DNA of 64,000 bases from an uncultured SAR92 cluster bacterium (GTDB lineage: Bacteria; Pseudomonadota; Gammaproteobacteria; Pseudomonadales; Porticoccaceae). Where the stretch lies: NCBI GenBank assembly GCA_902527245.1, contig CABZOI010000004.1:62001-126000 (forward strand). Reading direction: 5' to 3'. This document shows positions 1 to 9,789 of this stretch, piece after piece. The notes beneath the pieces are model-generated. The model had not been told where the DNA came from. It searched no databases and saw nothing but the letters and a program-made list of their open reading frames with translations. Within the stretch, counting starts at the first letter, position 1, and each line of letters starts with the position of its first letter. The translations under genes and the position numbers were made by a program.

Positions 1-1493
1 GTTGAGGATAAACCGTAGGAAATATTATCCTTAATAGATTTCGCAAAAAGTATGTTTTGTTGCAATGCAATTGAAACATTTGCTCTAAGTTCACTTGTCT
101 GAAAATCTTTTAGATCAGTATCATTAATCGCTACCCTTCCTTGATCAGGGTCATAGAGTCTTAGGAGCAGAGAGAGCAATGTTGATTTTCCACTTCCAGT
201 ACCGCCAACAATGGCAGTTATTGTGCCCTTAGATGCATCAAGTGAAACTTTAGATAAAACAGGGATATCGGATTCGTAGGAGAATGCAACATTCTCAAAA
301 GAAACTTTATTAACAATCTGGGGAAAAGGATCCGTATTAAGTTTATCTTCTACCTCGGGCTCACTATCGAGAATATAAAAAGCTCTTCTCAATCCCATAA
401 TCAAGTCTTGTGCCATTGATAACAGATATGAAAGTTCCCATACCTGCAATGCAGCCTGCTCTCCCTGAACCGAAGCGGCTCTGAAGGCTCCAAGATTCCA
501 TACTGCAAATCCAATAAATGCAACGGCACCACCGAGATAAGTAGATTTTTCAATAATTGCCCAAGTTGCCATGAAATATTCAGCAATGATAAAACCGCCA
601 ATGCTCAGAACAATGGAGACTAAAAGATATATAGACATGTATAGCCTCATTTCAAAAGTCGCACTGAGTGCCTGCTTTGAATCGAGGCGAAATCTTCTCA
701 TCATCTCCTCCTCAGCACCGTTTGCTTTGATTACCCTTGAAGCGGCAAGATTTTCTTGTATCCGAGATGTCAATGCACTATTTAACTCTCTGGATAATCT
801 TGCTTTTTCTCGAATTACTGGAACGATTTTTCGACTTACCAAAGTCATACAGAACGCAATAACTAAGATTATCACTCCAAACCAAGGTGAGAAAAATAAA
901 AGAAAGATTGACGCAAAAAGGATCCAGCCTATGACTCTGAGAGGTGTTAAAACCAAAAACTGCAATACCGCTGTTATCGTAGCACTATCTTGATACACCC
1001 GATAAATTAAATCCCCAGTTCGCGATGAACTATGATATTTCAACGATAAATGCTCGGCTCTCGCAAGCATTTCGACTCGTAAATGTTGATTCACTCTCTG
1101 GAAAATCCAGACCGCATAGTAGCCTCCAAAAACAATTAATCCATATACAAAAACAATCCATATCCCACCAGCAATAATAATTCGGCTTCTCAATTGATTT
1201 CTCTGATCTAAACTAAGCGTTTCTTCATTCGCAGAAGCTCCATTTAGATAAGTGTCATCGAGTAATAACATACTAACCTGAAGAGATTGCAGTTTTTGTC
1301 CTTGTAGTAATTTGTTGTATATGAGATCTTCAGAGAGTACGAGCGAGCCGAGCACTAGAGCACCAGCTACCATTGTGAGTGAGACATAGGCCATCAAGTG
1401 TTTCACTTGTGGTTTGTAAAATGGCCAACATTTTTTTAGAAAGCTTATAACTTCTGCAAAAGTTACTGGTTGTGTATCATCATTTGTGATCAA
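1..1493 (-). CDS. ABC exporter, fused permease/ATPase (C-terminus cut by window edge)
   Basis: Partial gene of about 497 codons that runs off the left edge. The N-terminal half reads as a hydrophobic six-helix exporter domain. The C-terminal half enters the nucleotide-binding domain, with a Walker A motif GGTGSGKST at about 181-210 and a Q-loop (LQQNILF) at about 52-75. The signature motif and Walker B lie outside the window. I place the start at TTG 1493-1491: it overlaps the upstream gene's TGA (TTGA) and has a strong GGAGG-type ribosome site about 6 nt upstream, whereas no ATG fits. By family (ABCB/MsbA-like type) it exports lipid, peptide or drug; the substrate cannot be read. It is translationally coupled to the phosphoesterase, which by itself says little about function. 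Confidence 0.9.
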   Translation of the reverse strand, partial: MITNDDTQPVTFAEVISFLKKCWPFYKPQVKHLMAYVSLTMVAGALVLGSLVLSEDLIYNKLLQGQKLQSLQVSMLLLDDTYLNGASANEETLSLDQRNQLRSRIIIAGGIWIVFVYGLIVFGGYYAVWIFQRVNQHLRVEMLARAEHLSLKYHSSSRTGDLIYRVYQDSATITAVLQFLVLTPLRVIGWILFASIFLLFFSPWFGVIILVIAFCMTLVSRKIVPVIREKARLSRELNSALTSRIQENLAASRVIKANGAEEEMMRRFRLDSKQALSATFEMRLYMSIYLLVSIVLSIGGFIIAEYFMATWAIIEKSTYLGGAVAFIGFAVWNLGAFRAASVQGEQAALQVWELSYLLSMAQDLIMGLRRAFYILDSEPEVEDKLNTDPFPQIVNKVSFENVAFSYESDIPVLSKVSLDASKGTITAIVGGTGSGKSTLLSLLLRLYDPDQGRVAINDTDLKDFQTSELRANVSIALQQNILFAKSIKDNISYGLSS

Positions 1494-2260
1494 AAATACC
1501 CCTCCGAGTGATACTTAATCCAAGGCTCTCTTTTCCCGATACCATAACCGGAGATGAAACCCTCTTTCAGCCATGAGAGAAAGTCAGGAAATTGTTTAAG
1601 CTCTTCAATATCCTCAATTGCAGAAATCCAGGGTCGTTGGTCATAACTGACCTGTCTCGGAATATAATTTCCATTTTCAAACACCGCGTAACACGCATGA
1701 GTTCTTCCACACCGCGGTTGGCCAACGCTACCTGGATTGATATAAGTCTTGTCTCCCAATTTATGAGTAAACTGAATATGATTGTGCCCAAATAAGATTA
1801 GATCGCTTTCATTCTCTGGATCTAAAGCCTCAAAACTTGCTGCATCGGCATATGGAAGCGCTGGCGGTATCGATCTATCGAGCTGACCGTGATGCAGAAA
1901 AAACTCGATATCACCGATTTCATAGTTTCCACTAGAAGTATATGTTTTTGTCATCGCAATTATTTCAGATGGTATTTGATTGAATGCCCACTGATTGTAT
2001 GCACGCCAATCTTCTGGCCATTTATCAATCAATCCATGATCCAGCAAAATTTCATCATGATTTCCCATGATGTTAATATCAGGCTTCACATGGAGTAAAA
2101 TTTCTGCCGTCTCTTTAGGTTGTGGTCCGCTTAATACAGAATCCCCAAGAAAAACAAGAAAATCGTAATCTGATTCTTTTTTTAAAACTGCTTTGAGTCC
2201 TTCGGCATTCCCGTGAATGTCACTAATAATTAATATCTTGCTTTGCTTTAAGTTCATCAT
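1490..2260 (-). CDS. Calcineurin-like metallophosphoesterase (YfcE/MJ0936-type)
   Basis: A 256-residue cytoplasmic protein with the full metal-site pattern of the calcineurin-like superfamily: SDIHGN (D14, H16), LGDS (D40), GNHD (N67-D69), a GHNH motif (about residue 158) and NPGSVGQPR near residue 176. The family hydrolyses phosphodiesters or phosphomonoesters with two metal ions; the natural substrate is not predictable from sequence. It has no signal peptide. Its start codon directly abuts the stop of the GH32 gene (2261-2263), and its stop overlaps the ABC transporter start, so the three genes form one minus-strand transcription unit. Two consecutive Met codons begin the ORF, and either could be used. 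Confidence 0.9.
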   Translation of the reverse strand: MMNLKQSKILIISDIHGNAEGLKAVLKKESDYDFLVFLGDSVLSGPQPKETAEILLHVKPDINIMGNHDEILLDHGLIDKWPEDWRAYNQWAFNQIPSEIIAMTKTYTSSGNYEIGDIEFFLHHGQLDRSIPPALPYADAASFEALDPENESDLILFGHNHIQFTHKLGDKTYINPGSVGQPRCGRTHACYAVFENGNYIPRQVSYDQRPWISAIEDIEELKQFPDFLSWLKEGFISGYGIGKREPWIKYHSEGYF

Positions 2261-3607
2261 CTACCCCCAAATTGATTTCAGTTCATGGAGAGCGAAATCA
2301 TAAATAATTGAGGGCTCAGAATACGTCAGAAATATCACTGGATCTGCATATCCGCCCGGAAGAAAACAGAAAGATCCTGAAATCATCCCATCATTTATAA
2401 AGATTTCTATGGATGTTTTATCAATCAACAATCGAACTGATAACTTGTCTTCATCAGGTAGCTTAATACTTTGCCTGTCACCCGTTATTTTATGTTGACC
2501 ACTTGATTCCATACTAAATTCACTTTGCTCCCAATTAAATGATAAATAATGCCCTCTAATCATCAAATAGAGTGCTTTTGAAGATTGCTTCTGAACCATG
2601 AAAGACATATCAAAAATCGTCGCGTTTGTCTTTGGGACAAAAGAGTTACCTTTCGAGACGATGCACTCTTTTTGTTCAATTGTTTTGTGATAAAGAGATT
2701 TGATCTCATTAATCGGCCATCGATGAAGTAAGGTTTGGCCATCTACATTCTTCAGGGATAGATTTACTGGGAATGACATTTGTTGATTAAATGACATTTC
2801 AGGGTAGATGCCACCTGCCATCCATGAAATCTGAATCCGTCGACCATCCTGCGAATTATTCCACGTTTGTGAGGCATAACCATTTTTACCATGTTCAAAC
2901 AAGTTAGCTGAACTCTCTTTTGTAAAAACTTCGCCATTAAATGATCCAACAAAATAAATTCCATTAGCTCCAGAGAAAATCCACTTCTCATTACCTAAAT
3001 TATCCACAAGTGGATAAAAATCGGGACACTCACAATCTGACTCTAATTGAAGCTCTTGTGTTTTAATCCAAGAGAGGAGATTTTTTGATTTGAATAATGC
3101 AAATGTATCTGACTCTAGATACAAAGCCATGATCCAATGCTTTGATGACTCATGCCAAATCACTCTTGGATCACGATTCTGACTGGTTATTACCGGAAGG
3201 ATCGGATTATTTTTATATTTTGTCCATGTAATGCCATTATCCGTACTAAAAGCAATACATTGCGTAAATGATTGTTCAGTATCATTTATATTTGCTGCGG
3301 TATAAAAAAGAACAATCGCATTTTTACCAAATCCTGCGCTATTGTTATGATCCACGATCGCTGAACCAGAAAACATGCTACCCATTTCATCAGGGTGTAG
3401 CGCGTGATCTTTTTGTTTCCAATGAATTAGATCTTTGCTTAGCGCATGACCCCACCACATCGGTCCCCATGTGTTTGACTTTGCGTTGTGTTGAAAAAAT
3501 AAATGCCATGTTCCGTCAAAATAAACTAGTCCATTAGGATCATTAATCCAGTTTTTCATTGCCGAGAAATGAAACTGAGGTCTATGAATTTCTTGATAAT
3601 CTGTCAA
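2261..3607 (-). CDS. Glycoside hydrolase family 32 (levanase/invertase-like)
   Basis: A 448-residue GH32 enzyme that hydrolyses beta-fructosides such as sucrose, sucrose-6-phosphate or fructo-oligosaccharides. The three catalytic signatures are present: WINDPNG with nucleophile D23, RDP with transition-state stabiliser D146, and ECPD with acid/base E193. The five-bladed propeller region is followed by a beta-sandwich region, where FINDGMISGSFCF near the C-terminus is typical. No signal peptide is visible, so it should act in the cytoplasm on an imported sugar or sugar phosphate, yet no fructose PTS or sucrose porin lies beside it. It heads the minus-strand unit with the phosphoesterase and ABC exporter, and is divergent from the SDR gene at 3791. 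Confidence 0.93.
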   Translation of the reverse strand: MTDYQEIHRPQFHFSAMKNWINDPNGLVYFDGTWHLFFQHNAKSNTWGPMWWGHALSKDLIHWKQKDHALHPDEMGSMFSGSAIVDHNNSAGFGKNAIVLFYTAANINDTEQSFTQCIAFSTDNGITWTKYKNNPILPVITSQNRDPRVIWHESSKHWIMALYLESDTFALFKSKNLLSWIKTQELQLESDCECPDFYPLVDNLGNEKWIFSGANGIYFVGSFNGEVFTKESSANLFEHGKNGYASQTWNNSQDGRRIQISWMAGGIYPEMSFNQQMSFPVNLSLKNVDGQTLLHRWPINEIKSLYHKTIEQKECIVSKGNSFVPKTNATIFDMSFMVQKQSSKALYLMIRGHYLSFNWEQSEFSMESSGQHKITGDRQSIKLPDEDKLSVRLLIDKTSIEIFINDGMISGSFCFLPGGYADPVIFLTYSEPSIIYDFALHELKSIWG

Positions 3608-3688
3608 TGGTTGCCCTCAGTTTTTTTGATTTTGATAATTTATTATATTTTCAAAGAACTCATATTAATAACAAAAAAGATCTCCTGC

Positions 3689-3730
3689 CACCCATTTTAA
3701 TCTGGGTGATATTCCAAATTTTTGTATAAT
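3689..3730. promoter_or_regulatory. Palindrome CACCCA-N8-TGGGTG with adjacent -10 TATAAT
   Basis: The 183-bp gap between the divergent GH32 and SDR genes holds a perfect 6+6 inverted repeat, CACCCATTTTAATCTGGGTG, at 3689-3708. A consensus TATAAT at 3725-3730 points toward the SDR gene. The right half-site sits where a -35 hexamer would lie with 17-bp spacing, so a bound regulator would touch RNA polymerase. No U-tract follows on either strand, so it does not look like a terminator. The SDR gene has a good AGGAG ribosome site before 3791. The regulator is unknown. Confidence 0.55.
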
Positions 3731-3790
3731 CATGTGACGTGCTCCATATGCCAATATATTGCATAATGCCAATGTTGAAAGGAGTGTTAG

Positions 3791-4561
3791 ATGTCGAAAT
3801 TTGATCTAAAAGATAAGGTTGCAATTATAACAGGTGCTGCAGGTGGAATAGGCACAGAGCTTAGTCGTGAATTTTTATCAGCTGGTGCGAAAGTTGTTCT
3901 TGCCAGCCGAAATCTTGAGAGTTTGAGTGCGCTGCAAAAAGAGCTTAACAATGAAAACACACTGATTGTAGAAACAGATATCACTGACCCAGACTCTACT
4001 CAATCTATGGTCGAAAAAGTGGTAAATCATTATGACAGGATCGATATTTTGATAAATAACGCAGGTGGTGGAGCCATGCCTAAATTACCGGAGGAAATTC
4101 CGTTTGAGGAATGGAAAAGGTTAATTGACATAAACTTGACCGGCGCTTTCAACACTTGCATGGCTGTAGGCAAGCAGATGATCAAACAGAAATCAGGCAA
4201 GATCATTAATGTGTCCTCAACTGCCGGAACAAAGGGTAACCCCGGGATGCTGCACTACTCTGCTGCAAAAGCTGGGATGCTGAGCTTAACTAATAACCTT
4301 GCATATAGCTGGGCGCAATATAATATTTGCATCAATGCAATAGCACCTGGCCTCATCTCAACTCCTGCAATGATCGAATGGGGCGTGATACCTCCATCGG
4401 TGGATAAAAATGGCAAAGAAGTTCCTCGACTTTCACTCCCTCCTGCACCGATAGATGTTGCCAATATGTGTAGATTTTTAGCCTCCGAGGCATCCGATAT
4501 GATTACTGGAGAGATTATTCCAATAAGAGCTTGGAATCCATCAGAACGATTTTGGACTTAA
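3791..4561 (+). CDS. SDR-family NAD(P)-dependent oxidoreductase
   Basis: A 256-residue classical short-chain dehydrogenase/reductase. The nucleotide-binding motif TGAAGGIG is at residues 14-21, NNAGGG at 89-94, and the catalytic Ser142/Ser143, Tyr156 and Lys160 are present (YSAAK). Length is typical. The C-terminus departs from the usual TG..I.VDGG pattern (TGEIIPIRAWNPSERFW), so the substrate pocket or cofactor-end loop may be unusual. The start is supported by AGGAG 8 nt upstream. Only 6 bp separate it from the dikinase-like gene, so the two are co-transcribed and probably handle the same alcohol or carbonyl compound, which I cannot name. Confidence 0.92.
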   Translation: MSKFDLKDKVAIITGAAGGIGTELSREFLSAGAKVVLASRNLESLSALQKELNNENTLIVETDITDPDSTQSMVEKVVNHYDRIDILINNAGGGAMPKLPEEIPFEEWKRLIDINLTGAFNTCMAVGKQMIKQKSGKIINVSSTAGTKGNPGMLHYSAAKAGMLSLTNNLAYSWAQYNICINAIAPGLISTPAMIEWGVIPPSVDKNGKEVPRLSLPPAPIDVANMCRFLASEASDMITGEIIPIRAWNPSERFWT

Positions 4562-4567
4562 ACTATT

Positions 4568-7369
4568 ATGACTACTATGTTTACAACACCAATAAAAACG
4601 ACCCAGAATGATCTTGATCTAGTTGGTGGAAAAGGAAGATCACTCGCTCGAATGTCTTGCGCCGACTTTGATGTACCAGGTGGATTTCTGGTCACAACAG
4701 ACGCTTATAAAAAATTTATCGCAGACAGCGATTTAAAATCAAAAATTATTGAACTTGCTAAACCAGAACTTCGAGATGGATATCCCAATTTTGAACTTAG
4801 CTCAAAAGAAATTAACAAAATTATCCAAAACGCAAAGATTGATGCGAATATTACTGACCAAATAAAAGTTGCGTACCAACAGCTCGATCAAGCTAATTTG
4901 TCCGTGGCAGTAAGATCCTCCGCAAATGCTGAGGATTTACCTGATTTCTCTTTTGCAGGTCAGCAAGAAACATTTTTAAATGTGAATGGTGAAGATGAGG
5001 TTGTTTCAGCAGTTAAAAAATGTTGGTCCTCATTATGGACTGCTCAAGCTATAAGCTACAGACATCAGAACGGTATAGACCAGTCGAGCGTTGCGATGGG
5101 AGTTGTCGTTCAAGTAATGATTCCCTCCGAGGTCTCCGGCATTCTGTTCACTGCAAATCCAACAAATGGAGAACGATCAGAGATGATTGTAAATTCAAGT
5201 TTTGGACTAGGTGAGGCTGTGGTAGGTGGGCAAGTAACTCCTGATACATTTATTGTTGATCGAACGACATTAACGTCAAAAGAAACTATTTTGGGTCCCA
5301 AAGAGCACCAAATTGTCTATGACGGCAATCAAGGCATCAAAATTGAAAAAGTTTCAGAATCGAATCAAGGGATCTCTTCGCTCTCTGATTCGATGTTAAC
5401 TGAGCTTTGTAATGCCGCACTCAAAGTAGAGGCACTCTATGAAGGAAAACCTCAAGATATTGAATGGGCATTTTGTAATGGAAAACTTCATTTGCTTCAA
5501 TCAAGACCCATTACAAACCTTCCTGTCCAACCAATAGAAGTTGACTGGACACCACCATCACCAGCGAAATATGTTGCTCGGCGACAAATTGTTGAGAATA
5601 TGCCAGATCCTCTATGCCCATTGTTTGAAGAGTTGTATTTACTGCGTGGTTTGGAACTGGTTCGGCCTGAAGGCGCAGGAATGGTGGGAGGTGGTCCTTT
5701 ATTTGTGACAGTTAATGGCTATGGATACATGAGATTTGATCATCAAATTATCCATGATATGAATATTGAGAAAATTAAAGATCTATCTGAGGAAGAAATT
5801 GAGGCTGAAGATTTCAAGATGATGAGAAAGTATTCTGCTGACGCATATGCAAGAGTGAGCACCATGGCCGTATCGGACGTGAAAATCTTCCAAGAAGAAC
5901 TCAAAACCGAAGATAGAAAATTGTTTGACGATTGGTATGAAAAGAGTGGTAGAGAAGAAATTGATGGTATCTTAACAATACCCTATCCAGATTTTCCTAC
6001 GTTTATCGCATTCAACCACACCACATGGAATAACAAGATTTTGAAAAGGTGGTTTGAATATACAAAACCCAGACTAGAGAATGTTGCCAAAAAATGGAAA
6101 GAGATCAACATCAATAATGCGTCCAATCAGACTCTTCTCGACGGTATTACTGAAATGGGTATTGAAGAGGGTAATTATTGGTCAGATGACTCAAGTCATA
6201 CCTTTGGTGTTGCAAAATCAACCGATGATCAATTTAACACATTCCTAAAAACAGTTCTGCCTGACCACAACTTCACAAGTGGGCAATTCTTATCAGGGAT
6301 CGATTCAAAAAGTATGCAGGCAAACGCAGATTTATTCGAAATTGCCAAGTTGATTCGAGGTAATGATGAATTAGAGTATCTAGTGCTGACCGTCCCCGCA
6401 CCATTCTTAATGGAAGCATTGCAAAAAAATGAAAAGGCAAAAGAGGTTAATCGTGCACTTGATAATTTGTTCAGTATTTATGGTCATCAAGGTTACAGCC
6501 TTGACTTTATCGAACCCACTCAGGAAGAGGATCCATCGGGCTTATTTGCATCATTAAAATCGATGGTCCGAGATAAAAGCTATCACCCTGATAATCAAAA
6601 AGCAAAAACAGCAAAGATTAGGAAAGAGAAATATGAAGAGATAAGCAAGCTCTTATCTGGACTTGAATATTGGCAGTTCCGATATAGATGGTGGTTGGCG
6701 CTCAAATTTAACTATATCAGAGAAGAAGTAGCCTTCTATTTCGGTTATACATGGTCGATCTTACGACCGATGGCATTTGAGCTAAATCAGAGACTGGTTG
6801 GCGCTGATATTCTAAAAGGAAATCACGATATCTTCTTCCTAAAAACTGAAGAAATTGCAGATTGCATTTCGTTGCTTGAATCCAACAAGTCAACAGAAAA
6901 ATATATTCCTTTAGTGGAAGAAAGGATAAATTACAGAGAAGCATGTAAGCGGCATCATCCTCCGGGAACACTACCTAGTTATGCAAGCAAGGTAGATGGA
7001 ATATCATTCAAAGAGACTCAAAGGAAGAATGATGACAATAGTAATGAAATGCTGGGTTTCCCGGTAAGCTCTGGAATTATTACAGCAAAGGCGAGCGTGG
7101 TAACAGGTCCATCTGAATTTGATAAGATGGAACCAGGTACCATCTTAGTGAGTCCATTAACAACGCCCGCCTGGACTCAGCTTTTTGCTCATGCAGTTGG
7201 GCTTGTTACAGACATTGGAAGCATCTTAGCTCACGGCTCGATTGTTGCCAGAGAGTATGGCATACCAGCTGTTCTAGGCGTAGGTAATGGAACGGTAAGA
7301 ATAAAGCATGGCCAGACAATTACGATAGATGGTGATGCGGGTACGGTATTAATTCATGAGGATGATTAA
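4568..7369 (+). CDS. PEP-synthase/rifampicin-phosphotransferase-like dikinase
   Basis: A 933-residue three-part phosphotransferase. Residues about 10-320 are the pyruvate-phosphate dikinase ATP-grasp domain (GGKGRSLARM, VRSSANAEDLPDFSFAGQQETF, then DIEWAF and LLQSRPI). Residues about 325-800 form a divergent central domain. Residues about 835-930 are the phosphohistidine swivel domain, with the catalytic His in LAHGSIVARE (about residue 889). The C-terminal PEP/pyruvate TIM barrel of true PEP synthase or PPDK is absent. This order matches rifampicin phosphotransferase and related enzymes, which use ATP to phosphorylate a small organic acceptor and release AMP and phosphate. The acceptor is set by the central domain and is unknown here. 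A true rifampicin kinase is possible, but the catabolic SDR neighbour argues for another substrate. Confidence 0.85.
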   Translation: MTTMFTTPIKTTQNDLDLVGGKGRSLARMSCADFDVPGGFLVTTDAYKKFIADSDLKSKIIELAKPELRDGYPNFELSSKEINKIIQNAKIDANITDQIKVAYQQLDQANLSVAVRSSANAEDLPDFSFAGQQETFLNVNGEDEVVSAVKKCWSSLWTAQAISYRHQNGIDQSSVAMGVVVQVMIPSEVSGILFTANPTNGERSEMIVNSSFGLGEAVVGGQVTPDTFIVDRTTLTSKETILGPKEHQIVYDGNQGIKIEKVSESNQGISSLSDSMLTELCNAALKVEALYEGKPQDIEWAFCNGKLHLLQSRPITNLPVQPIEVDWTPPSPAKYVARRQIVENMPDPLCPLFEELYLLRGLELVRPEGAGMVGGGPLFVTVNGYGYMRFDHQIIHDMNIEKIKDLSEEEIEAEDFKMMRKYSADAYARVSTMAVSDVKIFQEELKTEDRKLFDDWYEKSGREEIDGILTIPYPDFPTFIAFNHTTWNNKILKRWFEYTKPRLENVAKKWKEININNASNQTLLDGITEMGIEEGNYWSDDSSHTFGVAKSTDDQFNTFLKTVLPDHNFTSGQFLSGIDSKSMQANADLFEIAKLIRGNDELEYLVLTVPAPFLMEALQKNEKAKEVNRALDNLFSIYGHQGYSLDFIEPTQEEDPSGLFASLKSMVRDKSYHPDNQKAKTAKIRKEKYEEISKLLSGLEYWQFRYRWWLALKFNYIREEVAFYFGYTWSILRPMAFELNQRLVGADILKGNHDIFFLKTEEIADCISLLESNKSTEKYIPLVEERINYREACKRHHPPGTLPSYASKVDGISFKETQRKNDDNSNEMLGFPVSSGIITAKASVVTGPSEFDKMEPGTILVSPLTTPAWTQLFAHAVGLVTDIGSILAHGSIVAREYGIPAVLGVGNGTVRIKHGQTITIDGDAGTVLIHEDD

Positions 7370-7391
7370 GTAGTTCCTGTAACTAAAATAA

Positions 7392-7418
7392 AAAAGGGCC
7401 GGTAATTCCGGCCCTTTT
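7392..7418. terminator. Bidirectional intrinsic terminator
   Basis: A perfect stem (AAAAGGGCCGG / CCGGCCCTTTT) with a 5-nt TAATT loop lies between the convergent dikinase (+) and TonB receptor (-) genes. The T-tract on one side and the A-tract on the other let it terminate transcription in both directions. Confidence 0.93.
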
Positions 7419-7439
7419 CATTTTCACCCTACTTCCTTT

Positions 7440-9677
7440 TTACATCATGTCATATGTTACTTGGAAGTGAATCGCTCTTGGGAACAATATGTATGTATCG
7501 TTCGGTGAGCTTGGGAATAAGTCAGGAGTAAACTGCCCGTCAAAATTTGCCGCATTAGTAATCGACAAATTAAGATCCCAGTTTTCCTTTCTCATACCCA
7601 TTGCAAGATTCAACAATTTATAGTCTGAATCAGCTGCTATGTACTCATCCGCATAAACAACAGAACTGAATCCCATCATCTTTTCTCTATATGCGTAATC
7701 TACAGAACCGTATGCTTCCCAGCCATTATCCATATCATCACTATAATTTAGAGTGATAGAGTGAGTTGTTGGTGAATATCCATAGAGTTCACCACCAACC
7801 TGGATTGCTGCAGGAAAGTTCACAACTACAGATGGATCAGGAACAGCCGCGACCTCAGTATCTGTAATTCCACCAGCATACATTAAGCTAAGTGTTTCAC
7901 TAAGATCATAATCCAATGTAAGCTCAAAAGAGGTTACATCAGCGTCAGTTCCACCCACTGCCATGCTTAATGGACCATCAGCAGTTCCGTAGCCTGAATA
8001 CATCGGGATATCAGTCCACTCACTAAGTGCATAAACAACTTCCAAATCAAGCGCATCATCCAACAATGACATTTTTGCACCAATTTCCGTGCTTATCAGT
8101 TCAGATGCATCTTCAGAACTTAAGTTAGGAAGACCTTCAGCCTCAAGCAAAGCCAAAGTTGCTTGACTTGTTGGTATTGGCATACGAGCCGCTGATGAAC
8201 GAGATGCATAATATAACGTAGATTCATCAGGTCTCCACTCTACACCCACCCGATAACTAGTATTATCAAAATCATACGTTACACTATCATCAGTAAACAT
8301 ATAACCTGTATATGGCCCCGTTGCTGGATCTCCAGGATTTCTGAGTGCTTCTTGAGTATTTTCAACTCGAGTTTCCTCGTGATTTCTTAACCCGCCAAAC
8401 ACAGTCAATGTATCACTCAAAGCATAAGTTAGCTCACCATACATAGAGTCTTGCTCTTGATGAATCGCACCAATCGATGAATACTCACCATAGATCTGGT
8501 AGTTATAATAAAGATTTTGATCAGTCTTTGCATCTACTGTCATCGCTCCAGCTATCCAGCTAAGAGGACCGTCACCAGAAGATACAAATCGAATCTCATG
8601 AGTATCAGTATCAGAGGGCAGTTTTGTTATCGAAGTCACACCATAGGTGAAATCTTCCGCATTATAGTCACGGTCTGTCGCTGCAACAGATCCACCCGAG
8701 TAAGTCATCTCAGCAAATCCAAGATCATACTTGACAACCAAAGTATCCCACTCAATGTTGTAATTATTTCTTAAGAGTCCATCAGGAAAAACTTCTAGCG
8801 CAAATGCCCAGCTTGAAGCGCCAAGTTCCATTCTTCCATTAGAAACGGCCTTGATGTTTGTACCAGGCATAAATCCATATTGAGTCTTCCACTCAGAGTG
8901 AGTGTATGTAATCTCAGACTTATCTGTAGGCTTGGCTGTTACTTTTACCCTTAAAGTGTCTTTATTCTCTTCCATCGGATTTTCAACTTCAGGTCTATCC
9001 TGGACAATTCCATACCCTGGATCTTCCTCAGTCATGTAAGACACACGAACACCTAACTTATCCGCGATTAATGGAACATTAACAACTGCTCCCATTGTGT
9101 GACCGTAGCCGTTACCTTTTCCGTAGGTCATTGTGCCTAACTTAACCTTGTAGCCAAAATTTTCCATATCAACAGCATTTGTGCGCATTATCACACTACC
9201 CGCTGACGAATCCTGACCATAAGTCGTTCCTTGAGGCCCTCTAATTACCTCAACTCTATCAAGATCAAAGGTACTTAATGGCGGTGGACTTAATGAATTT
9301 ACATCAAGAAATGGTACATCATCAATGTAATAGCCAACTGGCATTGATCCACCACCTGCGTTTGATTGCGTTACACCACTTCCACGCATCTGGATACCTT
9401 CAGCCAATGGTGCTTTTTGACCATTTGTAATCCCGGCTGTAGCGCCTGGCACTCTGTTATAAATATCCCGTATATCATTAAAAGCAGGTTGCGCTAACAC
9501 CTCTTCTGGAATTGCTTGAACGGACTGAGATAGGTCCATTACAGCAACGTCACGACGCGAAACGCTAACAATAACCTCTTCAACTTCCATGCTTTCGTCA
9601 CTCTGACTCATAACTACCGAAGATAGCGGTAGCGTAGCCGCGAGCGCAATCGCACTAGCAATAGCTGTTTTCTTCAT
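7440..9677 (-). CDS. TonB-dependent outer-membrane receptor
   Basis: A 745-residue protein with a Sec signal peptide (residues 1 to about 24, MKKTAIASAIALAATLP...). A TonB-box-like EEVIVSVSRR stretch follows near residue 32, then the plug domain with the typical RGSGVTQ, VIRGPQGTTYGQDSSAG and VIMRTNA segments (to about residue 170), then a 22-strand-type barrel ending in FQVTYDMM. The terminal Met is atypical, since most barrels end in Phe or Trp. Such receptors import siderophores, vitamins, glycans or other large substrates. No metal-binding or glycan-specific signature is visible. The ribosome site GGGGATAAAAATG supports the start. The next genes on the same strand are two cyclase-family hydrolases, 112 bp upstream, which may act on the imported compound. 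Confidence 0.95.
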   Translation of the reverse strand: MKKTAIASAIALAATLPLSSVVMSQSDESMEVEEVIVSVSRRDVAVMDLSQSVQAIPEEVLAQPAFNDIRDIYNRVPGATAGITNGQKAPLAEGIQMRGSGVTQSNAGGGSMPVGYYIDDVPFLDVNSLSPPPLSTFDLDRVEVIRGPQGTTYGQDSSAGSVIMRTNAVDMENFGYKVKLGTMTYGKGNGYGHTMGAVVNVPLIADKLGVRVSYMTEEDPGYGIVQDRPEVENPMEENKDTLRVKVTAKPTDKSEITYTHSEWKTQYGFMPGTNIKAVSNGRMELGASSWAFALEVFPDGLLRNNYNIEWDTLVVKYDLGFAEMTYSGGSVAATDRDYNAEDFTYGVTSITKLPSDTDTHEIRFVSSGDGPLSWIAGAMTVDAKTDQNLYYNYQIYGEYSSIGAIHQEQDSMYGELTYALSDTLTVFGGLRNHEETRVENTQEALRNPGDPATGPYTGYMFTDDSVTYDFDNTSYRVGVEWRPDESTLYYASRSSAARMPIPTSQATLALLEAEGLPNLSSEDASELISTEIGAKMSLLDDALDLEVVYALSEWTDIPMYSGYGTADGPLSMAVGGTDADVTSFELTLDYDLSETLSLMYAGGITDTEVAAVPDPSVVVNFPAAIQVGGELYGYSPTTHSITLNYSDDMDNGWEAYGSVDYAYREKMMGFSSVVYADEYIAADSDYKLLNLAMGMRKENWDLNLSITNAANFDGQFTPDLFPSSPNDTYILFPRAIHFQVTYDMM

Positions 9678-9789
9678 TTTTATCCCCTTCGTATTAAAGA
9701 TTTAACTTACTTATTTGTTAACCGTGCACAATTAATACTTGTGACTTTATAACTAACAAATCCTTCACTTACCTATTAAACAATCATTT

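Noticed and set aside
571-993. 140-codon ORF on the plus strand
   Set aside because: It lies antisense to the ABC exporter, which has clear family motifs; the ORF has no recognisable protein features.
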